Assembly: GCA_023392615.1 (NCBI GenBank)
Contig: JAEVYT010000002.1
Span: forward strand, 376,823-440,822
Reading direction: 5' to 3'
From: Bacillota bacterium
GTDB lineage: Bacteria; Bacillota; Clostridia; Lachnospirales; Lachnospiraceae
Length of the DNA: 64,000 nt
Positions 16,332 through 25,666 of the stretch are shown here, piece by piece. How positions within the stretch are numbered: position 1 is the first letter of the stretch; the number at the start of each line of letters is the position of its first letter. The translations under genes and the position numbers were made by a program. The notes under the pieces are model-generated. The model worked only from the letters and a program-made list of their open reading frames with translations. It did no database searches and was not told the origin of the DNA.

Positions 16332-17608
16332 TGCATTGTAAAGTATATCATGACTTAATCTTGCTCTATATGTCTGAAGAATGCACGGAGGAAACAAAGC
16401 AATCAGTAGAGGAACATTTGGAGGGGTGTCCTGAATGTAAAGCCTATTATCAGCGTTTAATAGATCCCAGCATGGAAGAGCAACTGGAGCCGAAATTAAT
16501 AGAAGCGAAAGTAAACGATTTTAACGTGAAAAAAAGTGTTTTAAAGATAAGGAAACGTATATTTTTATCCTTGATAGCTGTGATTATAATCATCATATTA
16601 GGTGTAGGAGGAGGCTTTATGACTTATAACCAGGTTAGGGGAGAGGGAGTATGTTTTACCAATTTGGATGAAATAAGCAAGGCCAAAGCATATTTTCGAG
16701 CGATTAAACAGGGTGATTATGAGAAGGCATATTCTATGATGGATATTAAGAGGATGTATAATGATTTGACAATTGATCAATTGAGAGTGTTGCAGAACTG
16801 GACTAAGGAATATCAAGAGGTGAAGGTTGGAACACAAACGTTATATGTCAATGATGAGGTTTATAATAATGACTATCGTGCATACAAAGGGAACAAGGAT
16901 GAAGCGGCCTTTTGGGCAAACATGCTGATTTATAATGGTGAGCATAGAGGACAAATATTCATCCCTAAGGAAGTGTTTGAGGCTGGGAAAAAACATCTGG
17001 GATCTGATGTTCAAGGGTTTAGTGGTGTAAAAGTGATTGAGAAGAAAAATATGACAGATAATAAGATAGAAGGATCTGATGGTTTTACTTATGTGCTGAC
17101 GAAGGATACCAAAGGGGATGAATTTTATGTGTTGAGCGATGAGCAGGATTATATAACGTCAAACACCTTGATTCATTCTATGTGTCTTCCGCAATCTGTT
17201 TATGAACAGAGTAAGAAATTCTATGATAATGAATTAAAAAAAATCACAGCATGTTCAGAATATTATAAAAAAATGGGGTATCATACCTTTCGAGAAAGAC
17301 TGAAGAAGGTATTTGTTGAACGAATGAAAGACTTAGAGACAAAGGGGATAAAAATTAAGAATAATACGGTAAGAAGCACTTATTATATGAAAAACGATGA
17401 GGGCAAGGGGGGAAGCTGGACAATCGTATTAGGTATAAAAAGTAAGAGCCAGGATGTTGGTGAAGTTGATATAAGAAAAACAAATGGGGGATTAACAGTT
17501 GCTGGTGGGGGTGATATGAAGGGAGAAGTATCAACGTTGTTTGATGCGTTGATGCTACCATATGATATAGATCATATTTATCCAACTGAAAATAAGCCAA
17601 AACAGTAA
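16331..17608 (+). CDS. Zinc-finger (zf-HC2) anti-sigma factor with extracytoplasmic domain
   Basis: The N-terminus carries a ZAS-type zinc site: HCKVYHDLILLYM, then HLEGCPEC (His-x3-Cys-x2-Cys, residues about 29-36). One membrane helix (IFLSLIAVIIIIILGVGGGF) lies at about residues 77-97, followed by some 325 extracytoplasmic residues with no family I recognise. The 425-residue protein should bind the sigma factor encoded immediately upstream (overlap ATG/TAA). The outer domain is much larger than in simple anti-sigma factors and may sense the envelope signal. Confidence 0.8.
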   Translation: MHCKVYHDLILLYMSEECTEETKQSVEEHLEGCPECKAYYQRLIDPSMEEQLEPKLIEAKVNDFNVKKSVLKIRKRIFLSLIAVIIIIILGVGGGFMTYNQVRGEGVCFTNLDEISKAKAYFRAIKQGDYEKAYSMMDIKRMYNDLTIDQLRVLQNWTKEYQEVKVGTQTLYVNDEVYNNDYRAYKGNKDEAAFWANMLIYNGEHRGQIFIPKEVFEAGKKHLGSDVQGFSGVKVIEKKNMTDNKIEGSDGFTYVLTKDTKGDEFYVLSDEQDYITSNTLIHSMCLPQSVYEQSKKFYDNELKKITACSEYYKKMGYHTFRERLKKVFVERMKDLETKGIKIKNNTVRSTYYMKNDEGKGGSWTIVLGIKSKSQDVGEVDIRKTNGGLTVAGGGDMKGEVSTLFDALMLPYDIDHIYPTENKPKQ

Positions 17609-17622
17609 ATTTACGTTGTATT

Positions 17623-17664
17623 GAAATTCTTAGGCTCTTTCATAGGCCTGAGAATTTCTTTTTT
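17623..17664 (+). terminator. Intrinsic terminator after the second ECF module
   Basis: GAAATTCTTAGGC (17623-17635) pairs with GCCTGAGAATTTC (17646-17658; one T-G wobble) and is followed by six Ts. Confidence 0.85.
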
Positions 17665-18242
17665 ATATGAATAATCAGAATTTACCATAATACACTTATC
17701 TATGCAGGGTTAAGGAAATATCCGAAAGTTTCCGATATATAAAGTACTGGGTATATATTACATTGGGTTTTGCCGAGGTAAGAATTACCTATTTTCAATA
17801 CATAAATTTAGAAGTATTGTTAGTAATCATCCATAGACATGATTGATTTAACATAATAAAATTAAATGTAAAGAGCTGATCATGCGTTCTTCCTCATTCT
17901 GCATTCTCTGCCAATGATTTTATTTGAAATCTATTGAAATTATCATTATAGTATTTTTGAAGGTAACCAACAATAAGATTATACACAAAAATACATGGTG
18001 AATCGTTGAGAAAAGGCGAATTTTTAATAATTATGATGATAAGATAGTTATTTTATAAAATTTCCTTTGAAAAAAACGGTAATAGCGTTTATAATATAAA
18101 CGAATATGTTTAAGTTACCGACGCTAGGTTGAAAATATAATGAGTTTCATTGACGGATAAGAATTGGATAATCGGAAACTTCGTATTAATAAAACGGAAA
18201 ATTCAAAATCATGCAGAAGTGTGAGAAGAAAGGAGATAAATT
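17665..18242 (+). other. Intergenic region upstream of mbl
   Basis: About 580 AT-rich bases without a credible gene. It holds the promoter at 18067-18095 and a 147-nt leader before mbl. I see no riboswitch, repeat or ORF with a ribosome site in the left 400 bases. Confidence 0.5.
18067..18095 (+). promoter_or_regulatory. Sigma-A promoter upstream of mbl
   Basis: TTGAAA (18067-18072) - 17 bp - TATAAT (18090-18095), 147 bp before the mbl start. Confidence 0.65.
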
Positions 18243-19232
18243 ATGGTAGGCAGCGATATCGGAATTGATTTAGGCACTGCTAGTGTATTAGTTTATATAA
18301 AGGGAAAGGGAGTTGTTTTAAAAGAGCCTTCGGTTGTGGCTTTTGATAGGGACTCTAATAAAATAAAAGCAATTGGTGAGGAAGCAAGATTGATGTTGGG
18401 TAGAACCCCTGGCAACATTGTTGCAGTTCGTCCGTTGAGACAAGGTGTTATCTCTGATTACACCGTAACAGAGAAGATGTTAAAGTATTTTATCGCAAAG
18501 GCGATTGGTAAGAAAAGATTCAGATCCCCTAGAGTAAGTGTATGTGTTCCAAGTGGGGTTACTGAAGTTGAAAAGAAAGCAGTTGAAGATGCTACTTATG
18601 CAGCAGGAGCAAGAGAAGTTGAGATTATAGAAGAGCCGATCGCAGCAGCAATCGGAGCAGGTATTGATATCTCCAGACCATGCGGCAATATGATTGTTGA
18701 TATCGGTGGCGGTACAACAGATATCGCAGTTATCTCTTTAAGCGGTACTGTAGTAAGTGCATCTGTTAAGACAGCTGGTGATGACTTTGATGATGCTATC
18801 GTACGTTTCATGCGTAAAAAGCACAATTTATTAATCGGTGAGAGAACAGCGGAAGATATTAAGGTTAAGATTGGTTCAGCATATCGCAGACCAGAATCTG
18901 TATCACTTGAAGTTAGAGGTCGAAATTTAGTAACCGGTCTTCCTAAGACGATTACTGTAACCTCTGAGGAGACAGAAGAAGCACTGAAAGAAACTACTTC
19001 TCAAATCGTAGAAGCAGTTCATAGTGTACTTGAGAAGACTCCGCCGGAACTTGCAGCGGATATCGCTGATAGAGGTATTGTATTAACTGGTGGCGGATGT
19101 CTGTTATATGGATTAGAAGAGCTAATTGAAGAAAAGACAGGAATTACAACTATGACAGCAGAAGATCCGATGACTGCAGTAGCAATCGGAACAGGTAAAT
19201 ATATCGAGTTTCTTGCTGGTAAAAGAGATTAA
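18243..19232 (+). CDS. mbl: MreB/Mbl-family actin-like cell-shape protein
   Basis: The 329-residue protein has the actin-fold nucleotide motifs: phosphate 1 DIGIDLGTASVLVY, phosphate 2 IVDIGGGTTDIAV, and the adenosine loop VLTGGGCLL. MreB-family filaments sit under the membrane and guide peptidoglycan synthesis along the cylinder. The gene order with two flagellar rod genes matches mbl-flhO-flhP of Bacillus, so Mbl is the likely paralogue. ATG 18243 follows AAAGGAG. The gene could equally be called mreB if there is no other copy. Confidence 0.9.
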   Translation: MVGSDIGIDLGTASVLVYIKGKGVVLKEPSVVAFDRDSNKIKAIGEEARLMLGRTPGNIVAVRPLRQGVISDYTVTEKMLKYFIAKAIGKKRFRSPRVSVCVPSGVTEVEKKAVEDATYAAGAREVEIIEEPIAAAIGAGIDISRPCGNMIVDIGGGTTDIAVISLSGTVVSASVKTAGDDFDDAIVRFMRKKHNLLIGERTAEDIKVKIGSAYRRPESVSLEVRGRNLVTGLPKTITVTSEETEEALKETTSQIVEAVHSVLEKTPPELAADIADRGIVLTGGGCLLYGLEELIEEKTGITTMTAEDPMTAVAIGTGKYIEFLAGKRD

Positions 19233-19303
19233 TTATAAAAATTGATTTGTAAGTAAGAATGTATTGCTGGTAACTTGTTAATTGTAGAAAAGAGGTTGAA
19301 GCT

Positions 19304-20077
19304 ATGGTAAGAGGATTATATACAGCATATACCGGAATGGCCAATGAACAAAAAAGGCTGGATATCATCTCCAACAATCTTGCTAACGCGGCTACAGTTG
19401 GTTATAAGGAAGATAACTCCACAAGCCAATCCTTTGACCATTTGTTGACTCTGAAGATTAGAGATAACTCGGAGGGTAATAACAATCGCGTGATTGGTAA
19501 TATGAGCATGGGTGTTAAGCTTGGTGAGGTCTATACTAATTACGGGCAGGGCTCATTAAGAGAGACGAATAATCCATATGATTTGGCAATTGAAGGGAAT
19601 GGATTTTTCACCCTTTCTGTTACGGACAAGGCTGGGAATGAGAATACACAATACACACGAAATGGTTCTTTTACCATGACAAAGGATGGTCATATCGTGG
19701 ATGAAAACGGAAATTACCTGATGGGAGAAGCAGGAGCGATCGTTGTTCCGACGAATGCTTCTGAGGTTGTAATTGACAAAACTGGTGCAGTGTATGCTGA
19801 TAAGGTATACATTGATAATGTAAAGATTACTGATTTTGAAGATTACAATTATTTGTCCAAAACAGGTGATACGATGTATAAAGCTCTTGACGGTGCGGTA
19901 GAGAAGCCTGCCAATGCTTTATTACAGCAAGGTTTTACAGAGCAATCCAATGTGAACATCATCTCTGAGATGGTAGATATGATATCAGTTACCAGAGCTT
20001 ATGAAGCAAATCAGAAAATTATTAAATCGGTGGATCAGACATTGGAACTTGCGGCAAATTCTGTTGGTAAGGTATAA
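19304..20077 (+). CDS. flgF: Flagellar basal-body rod protein FlgF/FlhO type
   Basis: The 257-residue protein begins MVRGLYTAYTGMANEQKRLD followed by SNNLANAATVGYKED, the N-terminal rod/hook signature. It ends with the C-terminal signature (NVNIISEMVDMISVTRAYEA). It is exported by the flagellar type III system and forms part of the proximal or distal rod. It directly follows mbl and precedes flgG, the conserved Firmicute order. ATG 19304 follows AGAGGTTG. Confidence 0.9.
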   Translation: MVRGLYTAYTGMANEQKRLDIISNNLANAATVGYKEDNSTSQSFDHLLTLKIRDNSEGNNNRVIGNMSMGVKLGEVYTNYGQGSLRETNNPYDLAIEGNGFFTLSVTDKAGNENTQYTRNGSFTMTKDGHIVDENGNYLMGEAGAIVVPTNASEVVIDKTGAVYADKVYIDNVKITDFEDYNYLSKTGDTMYKALDGAVEKPANALLQQGFTEQSNVNIISEMVDMISVTRAYEANQKIIKSVDQTLELAANSVGKV

Positions 20078-20097
20078 AGCGATAGGAGGAATTGCAT

Positions 20098-20910
20098 ATG
20101 ATGCGATCATTATGGACAGCAGCGTCCGGTATGACTAGTCAGCAAACCAATGTTGATATTATCTCGAATAATTTAGCAAATATTAACACAACTGGTTATA
20201 AGAAAGAATCGGCTCAGTTTAAGAGCTTACTATATCAAACAATTCAAGATCAATCCTATGATAATAAAGGAAATCCTAAGCCATCCGGCATACAGGTGGG
20301 TCTTGGTGTTAGAAATTCAGCAATCACCTCACAATATACAGAAGGTGTGATAGCACAGACAGGAAACCAATATGATCTTGCGATTGATGGAAAAGGTTTC
20401 TTTATGGTTCAAACAGCAGATGGAGGTACAGCATATACCCGAAACGGCTCATTTCAGATGGCGGTAGGTGAAAATGGTATGGTTTTAGCTACCTCAGAAG
20501 GTAATCCGGTACTTGATACCAATGGTCAGCCGATTGTGGTAAGTAAAGCACTTAAAACTTCTGATATCACAATAGATGAATCAGGTAATCTGTGTTATCC
20601 GGATGCGAATAATAATGCAAAACCATTAGGAATTCAGATTGGTATCGCACAATTTAACAACCCCGGCGGATTAAGTAAATTTGCAGACAGCTTATTGTCA
20701 GAGACAGAAGCTTCCGGTACGCCTCAATTAGTAACACCTGCGGCAACCGGTAGTCAATATAAGATTAAGCAAGGATACCTGGAAGGTTCTAATGTTCAAG
20801 CAGTGGATGAAATGGTTAACCTTATAGTGGCACAGAGAGCTTATGAGATGAACTCTAAAATCGTTAAAGCAGCAGATGAAATGATGCAGCAGGCGAATAA
20901 TTTAAGATAG
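20098..20910 (+). CDS. flgG: Flagellar basal-body rod protein FlgG
   Basis: FlgG is the distal-rod subunit. The 270-residue protein has SLWTAASGMTSQQTNVDIIS and NNLANINTTGYKK at its N-terminus and VQAVDEMVNLIVAQRAYEMN near the C-terminus. I chose ATG 20098, 7 bases after AGGAGGA (20084-20090); the next ATG at 20101 is the only real alternative. It is 20 bp downstream of flgF, so they are co-transcribed. Confidence 0.92.
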   Translation: MMRSLWTAASGMTSQQTNVDIISNNLANINTTGYKKESAQFKSLLYQTIQDQSYDNKGNPKPSGIQVGLGVRNSAITSQYTEGVIAQTGNQYDLAIDGKGFFMVQTADGGTAYTRNGSFQMAVGENGMVLATSEGNPVLDTNGQPIVVSKALKTSDITIDESGNLCYPDANNNAKPLGIQIGIAQFNNPGGLSKFADSLLSETEASGTPQLVTPAATGSQYKIKQGYLEGSNVQAVDEMVNLIVAQRAYEMNSKIVKAADEMMQQANNLR

Positions 20911-20947
20911 TTTATCAATTAGTGGTTTCTCTGGAAAGGAGAGTGCT

Positions 20948-21277
20948 ATGGGCATATCAGTAGGAGCGGATTCCTTATATACAGCTACATCCGATTACAG
21001 CAATAAGAAAGCAGATAGCATAAAGAATACATTAAATAATGCGTCAGCAAGTGACAAAGAACTTATGGATGCCTGCAAGAGCTTTGAATCCTATATGTTG
21101 GAGCAGGTTTTCAAGGGTATGGAAAGCACTGTGCCAAAGAGCGAAGAAGAAGAGAATAATGACTACATGTCTCAGTTTGGAGATATGTTATATGAACAGT
21201 ATGCAGATGCAGCAACAAAGCAGAATAGCATTGGCTTAGCTCAGATGTTGTACGACTCTATGAAAAGAAATTCCTAG
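20948..21277 (+). CDS. flgJ: Rod-binding protein (FlgJ N-terminal-domain type)
   Basis: The 109-residue protein contains SFESYMLEQVFKGMESTVP and ends with an amphipathic stretch (NSIGLAQMLYDSMKR), the pattern of the FlgJ rod-binding domain. In Gram-negative bacteria FlgJ also has a peptidoglycan hydrolase domain; that half is absent here, as is common in Firmicutes. It should cap or scaffold rod assembly. Ribosome site GGAAAGGAGAG precedes ATG 20948. It is the last gene before the terminator at 21308. Confidence 0.82.
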   Translation: MGISVGADSLYTATSDYSNKKADSIKNTLNNASASDKELMDACKSFESYMLEQVFKGMESTVPKSEEEENNDYMSQFGDMLYEQYADAATKQNSIGLAQMLYDSMKRNS

Positions 21278-21307
21278 TTACATATTGTGTCATTAATAAG
21301 ACAAAAT

Positions 21308-21366
21308 AATGTCATTTGGTGTGATTGTCCGGTTTTGATAAGGATAAGCCGAATGACATTTTTTAT
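21308..21366 (+). terminator. Terminator of the mbl-flg operon
   Basis: AATGTCATTTGG (21308-21319) pairs with CCGAATGACATT (21349-21360; one wobble), then TTTTTT from 21358. A 29-base loop separates the arms. Confidence 0.7.
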
Positions 21367-21379
21367 TACGGAGGTTAAG

Positions 21380-23599
21380 ATGTCTGAAATCCTGGAAGGG
21401 TATATCGAACGAATTATATATCGAAATGATGAAAACGGATACACTGTTTTGAATCTTCAAGCAGATCAAGAAGAGATTACTTGTGTGGGAAGCTTTCCGT
21501 TTATTAGTGAGGGTGAACTGATCGAAGCGATGGGAAGTTATACAGAGCATGCGGTATACGGCCAGCAATTTCTGATTGAAAGCTATGATGTAAAACAGCC
21601 GGAAGATATATATTCCATTGAAAGATATCTGGGTTCAGGAGCAATCAAGGGAATTGGTGGGGCATTGGCTGCAAGAATCGTCAAGAAATTCAAAGAGGAT
21701 ACCTTCCGAATTATCGAGCACGAACCGGAACGTTTGGCTGAGATTAAAGGGATTAGTGAACGTATGGCTCGGGAAATCAGTGTACAGTTTGATGAAAAAC
21801 GAGATATGAGAAATGCTATGCTGTTTTTACAACAATATAATATAGCGGGTAATCTCGCTGTAAAGATATATTCTGAATATGGGCAGAGAATGTATGATAT
21901 TCTCAAGGTGAATCCTTATCGAATTGCGGAGGATATCAGTGGAGTTGGATTTAAGACAGCGGATGATATTGCAAAAAGAATCGGTATCGGTAGTGATTCG
22001 GATTATCGTATTAAAGCAGGCATTCTCTATGTATTGCTTCAGGCGAATGCAGACGGTCATGTATATCTGCCGGAGAAGGAGCTGATTGTAAAGACAAAAG
22101 CACTGTTACTAGCAAATGAAGAAGCTATACTTAGACAAATAACAACATTAAGTTTCGAGAAGAAAATCATGATCAGGGAGAGTGAGCAGGGCAATTTAAT
22201 CTATTCCTCAAGCTATTATTATATGGAACTGAATGTAGCGCGTATGTTACATGATTTAAGTATTGGATATGATACGGATATAGAGAATATTCGTAAACGA
22301 GTGGAAACAATTGAAAAACAGTTTAAAATTGAACTTGAGGAACAACAGAGAACAGCTGTTATGGAGGCAGTTAGAAATGGACTGTTAATTATAACTGGTG
22401 GACCTGGTACGGGTAAAACAACAACCATTAATACGATTATTAAATTATTCGAATCAGAAGGTATGGATATTCTTTTAGCGGCTCCTACTGGCCGAGCGGC
22501 AAAGCGAATGACGGAGACGACAGGTGTTGAGGCGAAAACAATTCACAGACTACTAGAATTATCGAAGTTGAGTGATGATCAGGAGAATAAATTCTCCTTT
22601 GAGCGTAATGAAGGAAACCCGCTGGAGACAGATGTGTTGATCATAGATGAGATGTCAATGGTGGATATTAGCTTAATGAACGCACTTTTAAAGGCTGTTC
22701 CGGTTGGAACAAGGTTGATTCTGGTGGGGGATGTTAATCAGCTTCCGAGCGTAGGCCCCGGTAATGTTCTCAGGGATATCATTGATTCTCATAGCTTTAA
22801 TATTGTAAAGTTAACAAAGATTTTTCGTCAGGCTGCAGATAGTGATATTATTGTAAATGCTCATAAGATTAATGATGGTGAACATATCCGTTTGGATAAT
22901 AAAAGTAAAGACTTTTTCTTCTTAAAAAGAGAGGAATCGAATGTAATTGCAGCCGTTATGATTAATTTAATTAAGAATAAATTACCCGGATATGTGAATG
23001 CAACTCCATTTGATATTCAGGTTCTTACTCCGATGAGAAAGGGAGAGCTTGGAGTTGAACGACTGAATCAAATATTGCAGCAGGCGCTTAATCCACCATC
23101 AAAGGATAAGAAAGAGAAGAGCTTTCATGATATCGTATTCCGTGAAGGGGATAAGGTAATGCAGGTTAAAAATAATTATCAGATTACCTGGGAGATTCGC
23201 AGCAAAACCGGTTTCGTTATCCAGAATGGTACTGGTGTCTTTAACGGTGATGCGGGAAAGATAAAGGAGATTAATCTGTTCGCTGAGCTTGTACTGGTGG
23301 AATTTGATGACAATCGGTTGGTTGAGTATTCCTTTAGCCAGCTTGAGGAACTAGAACTGGCTTATGCGGTGACCATTCATAAATCTCAGGGAAGTGAGTA
23401 CCCGGCGGTGGTGCTTCCGATTTTGGATGGGCCGAGACTGCTTTTTAATCGAAATCTGCTTTATACAGCCGTAACCAGAGCGAAAAACTGCGTTACAATC
23501 GTAGGTAGTGATTTTATGCTACAATCTATGATTGATAATAAGAATGAACAAAGCAGGTATTCCGGCCTTTGTGAACGAATTCGCGAACTGGTATCCTGA
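21380..23599 (+). CDS. recD2: RecD2-family ATP-dependent DNA helicase
   Basis: The 739-residue protein has an N-terminal OB-like domain (MSEILEGYIERIIYRNDENG), helix-hairpin-helix segments (GSGAIKGIGGALAARIVKKF, ISGVGFKTADDIA), and a superfamily 1B helicase core with Walker A ITGGPGTGKTTT and Walker B VLIIDEMSMVD. Near the C-terminus is the motif YAVTIHKSQGSEYPAVVLP. RecD2 unwinds DNA 5' to 3' and acts in repair and at stalled forks in bacteria that lack RecBC. ATG 21380 follows GGAGG; an earlier in-frame start at 21287 lies in the terminator and is rejected. Confidence 0.93.
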   Translation: MSEILEGYIERIIYRNDENGYTVLNLQADQEEITCVGSFPFISEGELIEAMGSYTEHAVYGQQFLIESYDVKQPEDIYSIERYLGSGAIKGIGGALAARIVKKFKEDTFRIIEHEPERLAEIKGISERMAREISVQFDEKRDMRNAMLFLQQYNIAGNLAVKIYSEYGQRMYDILKVNPYRIAEDISGVGFKTADDIAKRIGIGSDSDYRIKAGILYVLLQANADGHVYLPEKELIVKTKALLLANEEAILRQITTLSFEKKIMIRESEQGNLIYSSSYYYMELNVARMLHDLSIGYDTDIENIRKRVETIEKQFKIELEEQQRTAVMEAVRNGLLIITGGPGTGKTTTINTIIKLFESEGMDILLAAPTGRAAKRMTETTGVEAKTIHRLLELSKLSDDQENKFSFERNEGNPLETDVLIIDEMSMVDISLMNALLKAVPVGTRLILVGDVNQLPSVGPGNVLRDIIDSHSFNIVKLTKIFRQAADSDIIVNAHKINDGEHIRLDNKSKDFFFLKREESNVIAAVMINLIKNKLPGYVNATPFDIQVLTPMRKGELGVERLNQILQQALNPPSKDKKEKSFHDIVFREGDKVMQVKNNYQITWEIRSKTGFVIQNGTGVFNGDAGKIKEINLFAELVLVEFDDNRLVEYSFSQLEELELAYAVTIHKSQGSEYPAVVLPILDGPRLLFNRNLLYTAVTRAKNCVTIVGSDFMLQSMIDNKNEQSRYSGLCERIRELVS

Positions 23600-23606
23600 G
23601 TGTTGA

Positions 23607-24494
23607 TTATTCCTTACTATATTTTAGTGTTTCCATACCTTCTTTGATTAGCTTACTGACGGTATGGTTATGAGCACGACACATTCGTTTTAATCCGAAT
23701 AATTTCGCAGGGTCGTTATTAATTTGATTTACACCATAACGACAGGATAAGGTTGCTTTATAACCAAGACTTCGTAATATATTTTCAGAGTTATCATTAT
23801 ATTTTCCGTATGGATATGTAAAGGTGGTTGGAGTCCAACCGATCATCTCATTACAGCGATCTTGAAAGGTAAGTACATCATTTTTTAATGCCTTTTCATA
23901 TTCGGGAAGAGGTTCATGGTATTTTTGACCGCATCCATATCGTCCATTTACTATCTTATGCATATTATAGGTGTGGTTTTGTATTTCAACCAATCCGGAT
24001 TCACGCATCTCATTAATCTGTGACCAAGTTAAATGCGCATAACTGACATTCGTATCGTTAACTCGGGAAAAATCGTCCGTACTTTTGCCAACGATTGACA
24101 ATACGATTTTCATTTTATATTTTTGTAATAAGGGATACACATTCTTATATGTTGATAAATATCCATCATCAAAAGAGAGAATAATAGGATTATCAGGTAG
24201 CTTTACATTGTTATATACGTAATCGATTAATTGTGACATAGTAATTGTATTGTAATTATTCTCTGAGAGAAATTTTAAATCGCTTTCAAATTCAAAGGGA
24301 CTGATAGCATCTTTTCCAAGGCTATCACTTTTTACCTGATGGTACATGATAATAGGAACAGTGATCGAGGAAGGTTTGATGGATGTTGCATATATTTCAG
24401 ATAAATTCTTTGTGATTGAGAGCGATAATATTGAGAAGGCAATTACTAGTATGATACTTTTTATGTGTTTTTTTTTGAACTTTAACGATATCAT
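23607..24494 (-). CDS. Secreted polysaccharide deacetylase (NodB homology)
   Basis: The 295-residue protein starts with a basic region and a hydrophobic segment (IILVIAFSILSLSI), a signal peptide or anchor. The NodB domain shows IIMYHQV, then the metal-binding motif LSFDDGYLSTY, then VEIQNHTYNMH, TFTYPYGKYND and a late His. Such enzymes remove N- or O-acetyl groups from cell-wall polymers and so change lysozyme sensitivity or wall hydrolysis. The gene is convergent with recD2, with a gap of only 7 bp. The substrate cannot be read from the sequence. Confidence 0.88.
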   Translation of the reverse strand: MISLKFKKKHIKSIILVIAFSILSLSITKNLSEIYATSIKPSSITVPIIMYHQVKSDSLGKDAISPFEFESDLKFLSENNYNTITMSQLIDYVYNNVKLPDNPIILSFDDGYLSTYKNVYPLLQKYKMKIVLSIVGKSTDDFSRVNDTNVSYAHLTWSQINEMRESGLVEIQNHTYNMHKIVNGRYGCGQKYHEPLPEYEKALKNDVLTFQDRCNEMIGWTPTTFTYPYGKYNDNSENILRSLGYKATLSCRYGVNQINNDPAKLFGLKRMCRAHNHTVSKLIKEGMETLKYSKE

Positions 24495-24731
24495 GATCAG
24501 TCCACCTATCTGTTTATGTACTATAAATATATGTGAATGTTAAAATTATTTAACTTAAAATTGATAATACGTGAAAAAAGTACAAGTAAGGTAGGAGTAT
24601 CGTTTTGATCCAAAGAGTTATAGGCATGGAGGATATGATTTCTATGAATTATATGGTGCATTTTTCTGGAAAATAAGGTATAATGATTTCTATTAAATAG
24701 GAAAATATATTGGTATGTGGAGGATAGTAGG

Positions 24732-25643
24732 ATGTCAGATATGTCTTTAGTCATCATGGCAGCAGGAATGGGAAGTAGATTCGGAGGAATTAAGCAATTA
24801 GAACCGGTTGGACCAAGTGGTGAGATAATAATGGATTATTCCATTTTTGATGCAATAAAAGCAGGATTTACTAAAGTGGTTTTCATCATTCGTAAGGATT
24901 TGGAGAAAGATTTTAAAGAAGTAATTGGTAATCGAATTGAAAAGTTAATCAAAGTGGAATATGTATTCCAGGAGCTTGATGCATTACCGGAAGGATTTGT
25001 TAAGCCGGCGGATAGAACAAAGCCATGGGGTACCGGACAAGCGGTATTATGTTGTAAAGATGCAGTTAAAGAACCATTTGCAGTAATTAATGCGGATGAT
25101 TATTACGGTAAAGAAGCATTTAAAATCGTTTATGATTATTTAAAAGCAAGTAGTGATCAGAAAAACCAATTCTGTATGGCTGGTTTTATTCTTGGCAATA
25201 CCTTAAGTGAAAACGGTGCTGTTACGCGTGGTATCAGTAAGGTGAATGAAGAGGGCAAATTGGTCGATATCACAGAGACCTCAGGTATCGTTCCAGCTGG
25301 TGACCATGCAAAGGCTCAAGATGCACAGGGTAATGAGTTTGAGATAGATTTAAATAGTGTTGCATCAATGAATATGTGGGGCTTTACTCCGGAGTTGTTC
25401 CATTATCTTGAAACAGGTTTTGTATCCTTCTTATCAGACCTAGGGACGAATGAACTTAAGAAAGAATACCTTCTTCCTACTATGGTAGGTGATTTGGTAA
25501 AGGCGAATGAAGTAGAAGTAAGTGTATTAAAAACATCGGATCGTTGGTTTGGAGTAACTTACAAAGAAGATAAAGAAGCAGTTGTTAATTCTATCAAAGA
25601 ATTAATTGATAAGGGAGAATATCCATCCAAACTATTTAGCTAA
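24732..25643 (+). CDS. Sugar nucleotidyltransferase family protein
   Basis: The 303-residue protein opens with SLVIMAAGMGSRFGGIKQLE, the NTP-binding GxGxR...K signature of nucleotidyltransferases that make NDP-sugars or CDP-alcohols. A second motif, AVINADDYYGKEAF, provides the metal-binding aspartates. ATG 24732 is 9 bases after TGGAGG; an upstream GTG at 24717 overlaps that ribosome site. It is monocistronic, next to comF, and the sugar or alcohol substrate is not evident. Confidence 0.8.
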   Translation: MSDMSLVIMAAGMGSRFGGIKQLEPVGPSGEIIMDYSIFDAIKAGFTKVVFIIRKDLEKDFKEVIGNRIEKLIKVEYVFQELDALPEGFVKPADRTKPWGTGQAVLCCKDAVKEPFAVINADDYYGKEAFKIVYDYLKASSDQKNQFCMAGFILGNTLSENGAVTRGISKVNEEGKLVDITETSGIVPAGDHAKAQDAQGNEFEIDLNSVASMNMWGFTPELFHYLETGFVSFLSDLGTNELKKEYLLPTMVGDLVKANEVEVSVLKTSDRWFGVTYKEDKEAVVNSIKELIDKGEYPSKLFS

Positions 25644-25666
25644 TTAGAGAGGAATAGGAGAAAGAT

